Made by a program: the position numbers and the translations under genes. From an uncultured Clostridium sp. (GTDB lineage: Bacteria; Bacillota; Clostridia; TANB77; CAG-508), in NCBI GenBank assembly GCA_902462295.1, contig CABQAZ010000003.1, forward strand, positions 1 to 64,000: DNA of 64,000 nt, given 5' to 3'. Below are positions 43,568 to 51,132 of the stretch, in pieces. The notes beneath the pieces are model-generated. The model searched no databases. It was not told where the DNA came from and saw only the letters and a list, made by a program, of their open reading frames with translations. Each line of letters starts with the position of its first letter. The first letter of the stretch is position 1.

Positions 43568-44671
43568 ATGAATATATTTAATATAAATGTTCCAAAAGAT
43601 GAGATTTCAATGATATTTGATCCATATGGTGATATTGAAAATTATAGTACTTCACTATATTTACATAAGTCAAAAATAGCACTAGATGATGAAAAAGACA
43701 AATTCTCAGCTCATGTTGAAATTGACTTATCTCGTAACAATCGTTCAGATAAATTAGTTAAACAAATTGTTAATCGTGATTATGGTACTTTTTTAACTAC
43801 TATGTTAAATGCTGATTTTTCATCATCTGAAAAAGCTTATTATAGTTTTTTTGCTTATTATGGAATAGAAGGAACTCACTCAATTTCATTACTTAATGAA
43901 ACGAATCCGACCTTATATGCAACAAGATATATATCTACAAAACAATTTTTAAGTTATTATGATAAAACATTTTCATTAGTAAAGGATAAATATATTTCCT
44001 TTCAATCTAAATTAAAAAAGATTGTTGATTATGTATTTAATCTAAATGAATATAGAGGAGGGAAAATTTCTGATAAATATGCAAAATTAATGGCGATTTC
44101 TCGTATTTTAGAGATAACAGAGTATACATCATTTATTCGATTAAGTCAGTATCCTAATGGAAAAATAAATGAAGATAATTCAAACAATATAAAATATATT
44201 GATAAAATTGCAGCTCAAATTGCTAACAAAGAATCAAATATTGGTGTTATGAAACATTATTCAAGCAAATCGCATCTTGCTTTGGCATATATGGCTTTAA
44301 CTGATTTAGTAATGTATGGAAAAAGGAATATAAGTACTTGTCAAAATTGTGGAAGATATTATTTACAATATTCTGGAAAAGAAGTTTATTGTGATTTGCC
44401 AAATCAAGATGGAAGTCCATCATGTAAAACATTTGCTTCTCGTAAAGTTTATGCAGATAAGGTTACAGAAGATGTTGCAGAACTTACATATAAAAGAGAA
44501 TACCAAAGAAGAATAACTAAAGTCTATCGTGCTCCTGATGATGATAAAAAAGATTCTTTACAAAAAGAATATTCTGAATGGAGAGTTGCTGCTAGGGAAC
44601 AATTACTTCGTTATAGAAATGGAGAGATATCTAGTGCAGAATTTATGAATTGGATAGAAGAACATAAATAA
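43568..44671 (+). CDS. Protein with zinc finger (element 3)
   Basis: The 367-residue protein has C-Q-N-C-G-R-Y-Y-L-Q-Y-S-G near residue 258, then Y-C-D-L-P and C-K-T-F-A-S-R-K. This gives a CxxC...C...C zinc finger as in DUF6076-type proteins, followed by a basic C-terminal helix. The N-terminal 250 residues are unassigned. AAGGAG at 43,551 supports ATG 43,568 over 43,511. It occupies the same position as the 34,571 gene of element 2. A strong hairpin terminator follows. Confidence 0.7.
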   Translation: MNIFNINVPKDEISMIFDPYGDIENYSTSLYLHKSKIALDDEKDKFSAHVEIDLSRNNRSDKLVKQIVNRDYGTFLTTMLNADFSSSEKAYYSFFAYYGIEGTHSISLLNETNPTLYATRYISTKQFLSYYDKTFSLVKDKYISFQSKLKKIVDYVFNLNEYRGGKISDKYAKLMAISRILEITEYTSFIRLSQYPNGKINEDNSNNIKYIDKIAAQIANKESNIGVMKHYSSKSHLALAYMALTDLVMYGKRNISTCQNCGRYYLQYSGKEVYCDLPNQDGSPSCKTFASRKVYADKVTEDVAELTYKREYQRRITKVYRAPDDDKKDSLQKEYSEWRVAAREQLLRYRNGEISSAEFMNWIEEHK

Positions 44672-44730
44672 AAATTAACCTAATTACCACCATAGATATA
44701 TAGTTATGGTGGCGATTAGGTTAATTTTAT
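44671..44730 (+). terminator. Long terminator hairpin after the zinc-finger gene
   Basis: Arms 44671-44694 and 44705-44728 pair over 24 positions with two mismatches (AAAATTAACCTAAT against ATTAGGTTAATTTT at the base). Confidence 0.8.
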
Positions 44731-44769
44731 ATCAACTTGACTGTATTTCAGGTCTAAATGACTTCTTGC

Positions 44770-44839
44770 AACGCTCAGCGTTTACGCGGGTTAGGAATTA
44801 TTCTAATAAATTATTTCATACCTATGTTTAATATTATAA
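44770..44839. repeat. Degenerate 70-base direct repeat, copy 1
   Basis: AACGCTCaGCgTTta then CGGGTTAGGAATTATT and ATTTCATACCT resemble 45431-45500 (roughly 70% by eye). The copies bracket the type I toxin-antitoxin locus. Purpose unknown. Confidence 0.5.
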
Positions 44840-44879
44840 CTCATAAATTGTATTTTGTATATAAAATTATCTAAAATTA

Positions 44880-44908
44880 TTGTTTTTTGAAGAGTTTTAG
44901 AGTATAAT
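44880..44908 (+). promoter_or_regulatory. Promoter of the Fst-like toxin mRNA
   Basis: TTGTTT (44880-44885) and TATAAT (44903-44908), 17-base spacer. A transcript would start near 44,914 and run to the terminator near 45,092. Confidence 0.55.
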
Positions 44909-44957
44909 GCTTTTAGCCTTTTCAAAGGAAATCTTTGAGAAAGGGGGTGTTATTCAG

Positions 44958-45044
44958 ATGACCTCATTTGAATTAATCTGGCGTCTTATAGTATTACTAT
45001 TAAGTACATACGAAGACAAACAACCAGATGACAACAAAGACTAG
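44958..45044 (+). CDS. Fst/Ldr-like small hydrophobic toxin (type I)
   Basis: The 28-residue peptide starts MTSFELIWRLIVLLLS, one membrane helix, and ends with a charged, Asp/Lys-rich tail. This is the layout of Fst/Ldr toxins, which insert in the membrane and disturb the cell. AAAGGGGGTG lies 11-19 bases upstream. A stem GAAGTGAAGA/TCTTCACTTC (45056-45065, 45074-45083) with a T-run ends the mRNA. The first bases of the reading frame are repeated in the convergent antisense RNA. Sequence identity to named Fst toxins is not evident, so the call rests on layout. Confidence 0.65.
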   Translation: MTSFELIWRLIVLLLSTYEDKQPDDNKD

Positions 45045-45096
45045 AAATAGTCAATGAAGTGAAGAACTACCACTCTTCACTTCTATTTTTTTGCAA

Positions 45097-45167
45097 AAAA
45101 ATAGAACTAAATGCTACCACACATCTAGTTCGTGCTATTCAATGACCTCATTTGAATAACTTAAGTT
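45097..45167 (-). ncRNA. Antitoxin antisense RNA (RNA II-like)
   Basis: On the minus strand TTGACA (45202-45197) and TATACT (45179-45174) have a 17-base spacer. The transcript would begin near 45,167. It includes the complement of ATGACCTCATTTGAAT (45142-45157), the same 16 bases that open the toxin frame (44958-44973). It ends at GAACTA/TAGTTC (45104-45131) with seven T residues. Short convergent RNA, shared repeats and a shared terminator zone match the par/Fst type I arrangement. Confidence 0.65.
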
Positions 45168-45211
45168 AACTATAGTATACTACTTTTTCTAGTATATGTC
45201 AAATAATTTTT

Positions 45212-45669
45212 GAATATTCACAAAAATTTCGTGCTAGCCTAATAAATTTAGTATAGGCCAAAAATATTAAAAAAATTGACTTATAGAAATTTATAGGTCA
45301 AAAAATTGTGAAATTTTGACCTATAAAAATCACATAGAATTGCAAAGAAAAATAAAGCCATTCGTTTGAATGGCTTTTTGTGATGACTACCATCAACATG
45401 GGTTAGGTCTTTTTGAGACCAAAATTTACTAACGCTCTGCATTAGTTCGGGTCAGGAACTATTTTATTTAATATTTCATACCTGTAAATGTATTATAAAA
45501 TAAATTTAAAAATTTGTCCATAATTTTTAAAATTTGCAATATTATGTAAAATATGTTATTATATATTTATATGCACATTGAAAAAAGAATAATTATTTCT
45601 TGTACATACCTATAAAAAATGTATTTCGCATATTGAGTATCATAAACAACATTTGAGGAGGACACATTT
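45212..45669. other. Gene-free stretch with hairpins and repeat copy 2
   Basis: It contains an inverted repeat TTTATAGGTCAAAA/TTTTGACCTATAAA (near 45,290-45,330), a terminator AAAGCCATTCG/AATGGCTTT followed by T residues (near 45,354-45,380), the second 70-base repeat (45431-45500) and the promoter below. No open frame with a ribosome binding site was found. Confidence 0.5.
45534..45562 (+). promoter_or_regulatory. Promoter of the transglutaminase-like gene
   Basis: TTGCAA (45534-45539) and TATTAT (45557-45562) have a 17-base spacer, followed by a 100-base leader. Confidence 0.55.
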
Positions 45670-46134
45670 ATGGAAAATATGTATGCAAAAGTAGTAACTG
45701 GAAACAAATATGACCGCGAAATCGCTGCAAGGCATAATTTTGCAATGTATAAAGCTAAAGTAAAGGCTAAAGATATTGCAAAGATTGAATCTGACTTTAT
45801 CCAACATAATCATGTAGGCTGTTGTTTACACTATGCATTGGCTCTTTATAATCTTTTATATGAAGCAGGATATGAGGTTTACCTTGTAACTACTCCAGAA
45901 GATGATGGAGATAATCATGCGAGTGTTTGTTATGCTTTGAATGGAAAAAGATATATCGCTGATCCTGTAGAAACTGTAATTACAGGAGACTTCAGTTATA
46001 TTCGAATTCCGTTTGAAAAGTTTAAAAATGAAAATGCATGGCTTAAAGTTTTTGAGCCCAATGGTATGTATGGAGAGGAATTATTCTTCGAAAACTTCCT
46101 TGCAAACTGCCATAAAGAATTTTATAAAAGTTAA
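45670..46134 (+). CDS. Transglutaminase-like cysteine protein (element 3 cargo)
   Basis: The 154-residue protein shows a Cys-His-Asp set in the right order: G-C-C-L-H-Y-A (Cys 51/52), D-N-H-A-S-V (His 83) and Y-I-A-D-P-V (Asp 98). This fits the transglutaminase-like/papain-like fold used by bacterial proteases and amidases. It has no signal peptide. TGAGGAGGA precedes the ATG and a terminator-like T-run follows. The substrate is unknown. Confidence 0.7.
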   Translation: MENMYAKVVTGNKYDREIAARHNFAMYKAKVKAKDIAKIESDFIQHNHVGCCLHYALALYNLLYEAGYEVYLVTTPEDDGDNHASVCYALNGKRYIADPVETVITGDFSYIRIPFEKFKNENAWLKVFEPNGMYGEELFFENFLANCHKEFYKS

Positions 46135-46263
46135 AGGAAGGACTAAAGGGTACTAATTGATTCAAATCAATATGGTATCCTTTTTTTATAGTTTAAAAAT
46201 GTTGTGAAAAAAAGAATTTTATGATACAATATTTATAGATTATTTTAGGAAATGAGGTATAAT

Positions 46264-46524
46264 ATGGAATTAAAAAATCTAGAAAAAGAAATTGAAAATA
46301 TTAAAGAAAGAAATAAAAAGGTTGAATTAGATAAATCATGGGAAACAAGTTGGACAAGAAAAATTTGTATAATGATTTTAACTTATATTGTTGTTATAAT
46401 CTATTCATATGTTATAAGAAAGTACGATAATATACTATTAAGTTCATTAGTCCCTGTTATTCGGATTTACATTATCTACATTATCCTTAAAATATATAAG
46501 AAAAATGTGGGAAAAATTAGGTAA
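46264..46524 (+). CDS. Small membrane protein upstream of HEPN gene
   Basis: The 86-residue protein has an N-terminal charged helix (L-K-N-L-E-K-E-I-E-N-I-K-E-R) and two membrane helices (about 37-54 and 60-77). ATG 46,264 follows GAGG; its stop is 15 bases before the HEPN gene, so the two are coupled. It may anchor or sense for the HEPN protein (inference). Confidence 0.6.
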   Translation: MELKNLEKEIENIKERNKKVELDKSWETSWTRKICIMILTYIVVIIYSYVIRKYDNILLSSLVPVIRIYIIYIILKIYKKNVGKIR

Positions 46525-46539
46525 AAAAGGAGAATAAAA

Positions 46540-47757
46540 GTGGATAAAGAAAAGTTAGAACAACTACAAAATAGTCTTAAATCCAAATTATTTAATACCT
46601 TCGGCAATACAATTGAAGAATTTGAAGCAAATGCAGAAAAACTTTCATTTATAGGAACAATAACAGATTTTAATATTATAAAAGGCTTATATAATAATTC
46701 AAATATTATTTATAACGAGAGAGAGTTATTGCATTTAAACGAAATCTTAAATATAAGTCGAGAAAAAGAACAAGCGCAAATTGATAAAATGACCTTTTCT
46801 TTAAAATGTATTAAACAATTATCCGATTTTAAGAATAATCAAAGATTTAGAGGAAATGAATTATTACAAGCAACTTATATGTCAATTTTTTCAAGATATA
46901 ATGATAATAGAGATAGAAGTAATAATATATTTGTTTCAAGAGACTTAATTGATGAAGTTATTAGAGAAGAACATGAAAGCGAAATTGGGAAAATATATAT
47001 AACATATAAAAGATATGATAATTTTTTATATCAGTATATACACGATACTTCTGAGAATAAAAGTCAGAAAGATAGCAAACATAATAAAAGATTCGTTTCA
47101 TATGTTTTAAGAAATATACGAAATAATATAGCTCATGGAGATTTCTGTAATTTATCTGACAATGAAAAACAAATTGTAAATGTAGAAAGTCAGGGAGAAA
47201 ATATAGAAGAATTTAAGGCAAAGTTCGAATTTCAATGTTTGAATAGCATTTGTAATAAATTGGCTCAACAATTAAAAAATTCGAATGAAGATGTATTATT
47301 TGAATTAGAAGATGCCTTAAAAAATGGAACACCTGATAAATTATATTATTCATGTAAAGACGATGAAAATAAAATCATGAGCATTGTATTTCCAATATAT
47401 ATAAACAGTTTTATAGTTTATAACTTCAAAAAATTTAAGGATTTAAAAAAAGTATCACAATTTGGAAAAGGAAAAGAGTCAGAGATTGTTAGGCAGTTTT
47501 ATGACAGAAATAATAGTGATAGTTTTTTAAGTAAAATCGTACAAAATAGCAATAATGAAAGTATTGATGAATTTGAAGTATTCAGAGATATTAGAAATTC
47601 AGTCGTGCATAATAAAGTAGTATATAGAAATGGATGTATAATAACTGAAAATGGACTTCAAATTCCTTATGCAATATTTTATGATATGCTACACAACCAA
47701 GAACAAATTTTAAGTGCTCGAAATGAAAATAAAGAAGAAGATAGAAATATATATTAA
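46540..47757 (+). CDS. Protein with two HEPN-like motifs
   Basis: The 405-residue protein starts at GTG, after AAGGAGAATAAAA. It has two RNxxxH motifs: R-N-N-I-A-H at 194-199 and R-N-S-V-V-H at 352-357, each at the end of a helical region. This is the catalytic signature of HEPN ribonucleases found in toxin-antitoxin, abortive-infection and CRISPR effectors. No other domain is recognised. It forms a pair with the upstream two-helix membrane protein, inside a mobile element, which suggests a defence or toxin system. Confidence 0.65.
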   Translation: MDKEKLEQLQNSLKSKLFNTFGNTIEEFEANAEKLSFIGTITDFNIIKGLYNNSNIIYNERELLHLNEILNISREKEQAQIDKMTFSLKCIKQLSDFKNNQRFRGNELLQATYMSIFSRYNDNRDRSNNIFVSRDLIDEVIREEHESEIGKIYITYKRYDNFLYQYIHDTSENKSQKDSKHNKRFVSYVLRNIRNNIAHGDFCNLSDNEKQIVNVESQGENIEEFKAKFEFQCLNSICNKLAQQLKNSNEDVLFELEDALKNGTPDKLYYSCKDDENKIMSIVFPIYINSFIVYNFKKFKDLKKVSQFGKGKESEIVRQFYDRNNSDSFLSKIVQNSNNESIDEFEVFRDIRNSVVHNKVVYRNGCIITENGLQIPYAIFYDMLHNQEQILSARNENKEEDRNIY

Positions 47758-47824
47758 AAAATAGTCAAAAAATATTGAAATTATTTTTATTTTAGTATAT
47801 AGTGTAATGGGAGGTTAGAAATAT

Positions 47825-48463
47825 ATGATAGAAAAAAGTTGTTTACAAAAATATATAGAAGCATTAATGACTGTAGCTAAGAAAAATGGTGAAAAAGTAA
47901 AAATAGATAATAAAACAAGAACTGTTACACTTTCAGACGAAGGAGTATCGTTTTCATACTGGGATGATAATGGAGAACAAGGATTAACTCAAATAGGTTT
48001 AACTTGTGGAGACCCAAATAATAGAGAAGAATTTTTAGATTTATTATGGGAAACTCATAAGGATGAAAATGGAAATTTTATTGAGGGTGACGATAAATAT
48101 CCAGTATCATCTGGTAGTCCTTATTATAATCATTTAGGAGATAATCTTTCTTTAAATGAAATATTAGGTGAGCAAGTGTTTGATACTTTTGCATCCGATG
48201 TTACTGTTGATTTTTCAGATATTTCGAATTTATTTGATGAAAGTAAAGCATATTATATGAAAAATATAACACCAGAAGTTGCAAAAAAACTTAGAGCTTT
48301 TATTGAAAAATATCCTGAATTTGATATAGCTAGAAATAGAAGTAAAGAAGATTTAGGGGCAGAGTTATCAGAAATATCAAGAGATGGAATAACATCTCAA
48401 GTTCAATCTGATTTAATTGCTGCAACAAAAGAAACAGAAAAAAGTTTTGAACAAGAACAATAA
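47825..48463 (+). CDS. Unknown protein, module copy C (variable partner)
   Basis: The 212-residue acidic protein is not recognised. It has a beta-rich N-terminal half (T-V-T-L-S-D-E-G-V-S-F-S-Y-W-D-D) and a helical C-terminal half (I-T-P-E-V-A-K-K-L-R-A-F-I-E-K-Y-P). It has no ART-like motif, unlike copies A and B. It is followed 26 bases later by the 150-residue partner, the same two-gene order as at 17,671 and 29,912. GGGAGG precedes the start. Confidence 0.6.
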   Translation: MIEKSCLQKYIEALMTVAKKNGEKVKIDNKTRTVTLSDEGVSFSYWDDNGEQGLTQIGLTCGDPNNREEFLDLLWETHKDENGNFIEGDDKYPVSSGSPYYNHLGDNLSLNEILGEQVFDTFASDVTVDFSDISNLFDESKAYYMKNITPEVAKKLRAFIEKYPEFDIARNRSKEDLGAELSEISRDGITSQVQSDLIAATKETEKSFEQEQ

Positions 48464-48489
48464 AACAATACAAATGAAAGAGGTAAAAA

Positions 48490-48951
48490 ATGATTAGTCA
48501 AGAATATAGTCTAGCAATTTCTGAAACTTTAGATATATTAGATCATACTAAAAAAGAAGATGTAGATAAAATTTCAACTAAATTTTTAAATTTTTTAAAA
48601 GAAAATGCATCGAAAACTTATGTATCTTGTCTTGATTTTAGTAAACCGTTAAAGGAAATGAATTTAAATCAAAAAACAATAGGTATCTTGTCATTGATTA
48701 ATAAAAAATTTTGGTGTAATGATGATGAAAGACTAGATTTTGAAATGAAATTAAAACAAAATGAATTATCGTATCAAAACAAAATAAGAGAAAAATATAA
48801 TCCTGATAATTTATTTAAAAAACAAAAGTCAGAAACACTAAATCTTGAAAATAATACTATTACAGAAGAAACAGCAATTATTGAATACAAAGAAAAGAAT
48901 TTCTTAAAAAAAATATTTGATAAAATTAAACATTTATTTAAGAAAAATTAG
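48490..48951 (+). CDS. Conserved 150-residue partner protein, copy C
   Basis: The 153-residue protein has N-terminal Q-E-Y-S-L-A-I-S-E-T-L-D-I-L, central K-F-W-C-N-D-D-E-R, R-E-K-Y-N-P-D-N-L-F-K and the tail E-Y-K-E-K-N-F-L-K-K-I-F-D-K-I-K. It aligns along its length with copies A (19,177) and B (31,678). Its upstream gene differs completely from theirs, suggesting a constant adaptor or immunity protein paired with variable effectors. Confidence 0.7.
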   Translation: MISQEYSLAISETLDILDHTKKEDVDKISTKFLNFLKENASKTYVSCLDFSKPLKEMNLNQKTIGILSLINKKFWCNDDERLDFEMKLKQNELSYQNKIREKYNPDNLFKKQKSETLNLENNTITEETAIIEYKEKNFLKKIFDKIKHLFKKN

Positions 48952-48990
48952 AAAATACGGAATGAGCATTTAAAGTTCATTCCGTATTTT
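48952..48990. terminator. Bidirectional terminator in element 3
   Basis: AAAATACGGAATGA (48952-48965) pairs perfectly with TCATTCCGTATTTT (48977-48990), between converging genes. Confidence 0.85.
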
Positions 48991-48994
48991 AGGT

Positions 48995-49324
48995 TTAATC
49001 TATTATTCCAATTCTTTTAAAATAGTAATAAGCATCCATACCACCTTTAAAATAAATTTCTCTTTCTAAAATATCCTGTAAATTATGATATAAAACAATA
49101 ACTTGTGACAAATCTTTACACTCTCCAGCACTTAATCCATCTTCTAAGTGAGATTCATCAAGTAGTCTTTGAATATTTAGATTTCTATCCATAATTCTAT
49201 GCATTTTATCTTTAATTTCTATATATTTTTTATTGTTTTTATTCAAATATTGTCTTATATCCTCAATACTTTCATAAAAATCATCACTATATTCTTCTAT
49301 AAATGGCTTTAATTTTTCTTCCAT
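48995..49324 (-). CDS. Conserved small protein beside MobV (element 3)
   Basis: The 109-residue helical protein is homologous to the 38,334 protein of element 2; the C-terminal E-R-E-I-Y-F-K-G...A-Y-Y-Y-F-K-R-I-G-I-I is the clearest match. It is the last gene of the minus-strand mobilisation block. Function not recognised. Confidence 0.65.
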   Translation of the reverse strand: MEEKLKPFIEEYSDDFYESIEDIRQYLNKNNKKYIEIKDKMHRIMDRNLNIQRLLDESHLEDGLSAGECKDLSQVIVLYHNLQDILEREIYFKGGMDAYYYFKRIGIID

Positions 49325-49335
49325 TGTAAATCCCC

Positions 49336-49686
49336 CTATACATAAATTAATTCATTAAATATAATTTCTTCAGCACGATTTTTAATTGAATTCATTTTGC
49401 CAACCCACTCAAGTTGATTTATGGCTTTTAATTCTTCTGTAATATTTTCTCGTTTTGCAAATTGTTTCATTAGCAGGTTATATCTATTAGTTGCAGTTTT
49501 ATCAATTTCTTGTAAGTGTTCACTTAATTTATCTTCCATTAGCAAAATTGTATATTCAGCTTTCTTTTGTGTTTTCAAATAATTCAATCTCATTTTGCCG
49601 TATTTTCCTAATTGAAAATTTTTAGTATTTGAGATTACCAAGTTAGGAATGTAGTAATCTCCACATTTTCTATAATCTATTTTCAT
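49336..49686 (-). CDS. tnpV: TnpV-family transposon protein
   Basis: The 116-residue protein matches TnpV: G-D-Y-Y-I-P-N-L, L-G-K-Y-G-K-M-R-L-N-Y-L-K, H-L-Q-E-I-D and the closing W-V-G-K-M-N-S-I-K-N-R-A-E-E-I. TnpV occurs in clostridial mobilisable transposons; its biochemical role is unclear. GAAAGGATTTGATAA supports the start at 49,686 rather than an upstream one. Element 2 lacks it. Confidence 0.85.
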   Translation of the reverse strand: MKIDYRKCGDYYIPNLVISNTKNFQLGKYGKMRLNYLKTQKKAEYTILLMEDKLSEHLQEIDKTATNRYNLLMKQFAKRENITEELKAINQLEWVGKMNSIKNRAEEIIFNELIYV

Positions 49687-49702
49687 ATTTATCAAATCCT
49701 TT

Positions 49703-50927
49703 CTACATATCATAATCCATTTCATTATCATCCTTTTCAAAATGGCTTGTATCGAGTTGCTTTTCAAAATTAATATACGAATATGTTTCTTTATTAAAAT
49801 CTCTTATAAGGTCATCCTCACAAGGATATGAAAATTTATGACACAACCATTTAAGAAACTTTTTTAAATTATCTTTAAATTTATCAATTATTTTGTTTAA
49901 GTCTTTATTTTCTTTTTCTAATTTTTTTATCTTTTTCTGATATTTATGTTCTATATGGTCAATTTTATTTTCATATTCAAATTTTAAATCTTCTTCATCT
50001 TGATTTTTGGATTGTTGCAATAAACAAATAGTTCGTTCTAAATTTTTATTTTCATTTTGTAAACTTTCTTTTTCTTTTACAAACTCTTCTGCAACATCTA
50101 TTATTTCAGTTTGTTTAGATAATTCCTTGTGTAAAGCAACATTTTCATTATGAAGTTCTTCTATTAGCTTGTTTTGAGGTTTTATAATTTGTTCTTCAAT
50201 TATTTTATCTCTATTTAAAACAAGTTTCTTTATATCTTGTAGTTCTGGTGTGTCTGGCAATGCTAAAGTTGTAGTTTTTAAAATTTCTTTCGTTTTAGCA
50301 TAATTAGTAACTTGTTTGAATTTTTCAACTGACATATGTTTTCTATTGGTTTCTTCAACATATAAGCCTCTTTCTAAATCAAAACCTTTACTTTTAACGT
50401 GTTTGAAAAACGAATCTTGAAACTGCCTATAACTATTTCTGCCTTTCCAAAAATCTCTTGCACAAATTTTTTCTATTGGCTTGCCATCTTTATCTTTTGT
50501 ATGAACTAATGGAACAAACATTAAGTGTAAATGTGGCGCTCCTTCATCTAAATGAACAACAGCAGATATAATATTTTCTTCTCCAAGATTTTTATAATTA
50601 CAGATAAATTTGTAGCATTCATCAAAGTATCTTTTAGTTTCTTGTTCTCCAATTCTGTCAAAAAATGCTTGGTCAGAAGTAAACATTAATTGGCACATAA
50701 TTATACTTGTCTTTTTTAGATGTGCAGTTATATTTCTTTCTTTTAAAAATTTATCAAATTCTTTTGTATAGGTGTAATTGTTTTTCTTTATATAATAATT
50801 TAAATGTGTTCTAGCCCCGATCAATATCTTTATTTGTATGACATTTTGCTTTTCTATCATTGTGGGTGCATTTACCATTTACCTCAGCTCGTGTTAATTT
50901 CTCATTTCTTACTATAGCATAACTCAT
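49703..50927 (-). pseudogene. mobV: MobV-family relaxase, frameshifted (element 3)
   Basis: ATG at 50,927 opens M-S-Y-A-I-V-R-N-E-K-L-T-R-A-E, then C-T-H-N-D-R-K-A-K-C-H and N-K-D-I-D-R before a stop. One base fewer in the run of four G/C at 50815-50818 restores A-R-T-H-L-N-Y-Y-I-K-K and the rest. H-L-D-E-G-A-P-H-L-H (near 50,540) is the catalytic His motif. The C-terminus is coiled coil. The break is in a homopolymer, so it may be a sequencing error or a slippage site rather than true decay. Confidence 0.75.
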
Positions 50928-51016
50928 AGCTCCAAAGTCCTTTCTTGCACGAAAACAAATTTATTTGTCTAACACACTAGACAAACAAGTTTGTCTGTGT
51001 GCCCTACGGGGTTTTA

Positions 51017-51116
51017 CCTAACAAATGCTAAAGCATTTATTAGGCTATAATTTGCCATAGCTTTTGCTATAACAAATTATAGTGAAGTTGCAATTAAAGT
51101 GTCTGCTTGCAACTTC
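51017..51116. other. Three consecutive hairpins, likely oriT/origin region (element 3)
   Basis: Hairpin 1: CCTAACAAATGCT/AGCATTTATTAGG (51017-51044), 12 of 13 paired. Hairpin 2: CTATAATTTG/CAAATTATAG (51045-51054, 51073-51082) with an inner ATAGC/GCTAT. Hairpin 3: GAAGTTGCA/TGCAACTTC (51084-51092, 51108-51116). Order and spacing match element 2, sequence mostly does not. Confidence 0.6.
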
Positions 51117-51132
51117 ATATCAGAGCTATTTC

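Noticed and set aside
45285..45335. Second type I toxin-antitoxin locus suggested by the TAGGTCAAAA inverted repeat
   Set aside because: No small open frame with a ribosome binding site and no pair of facing promoters was found.
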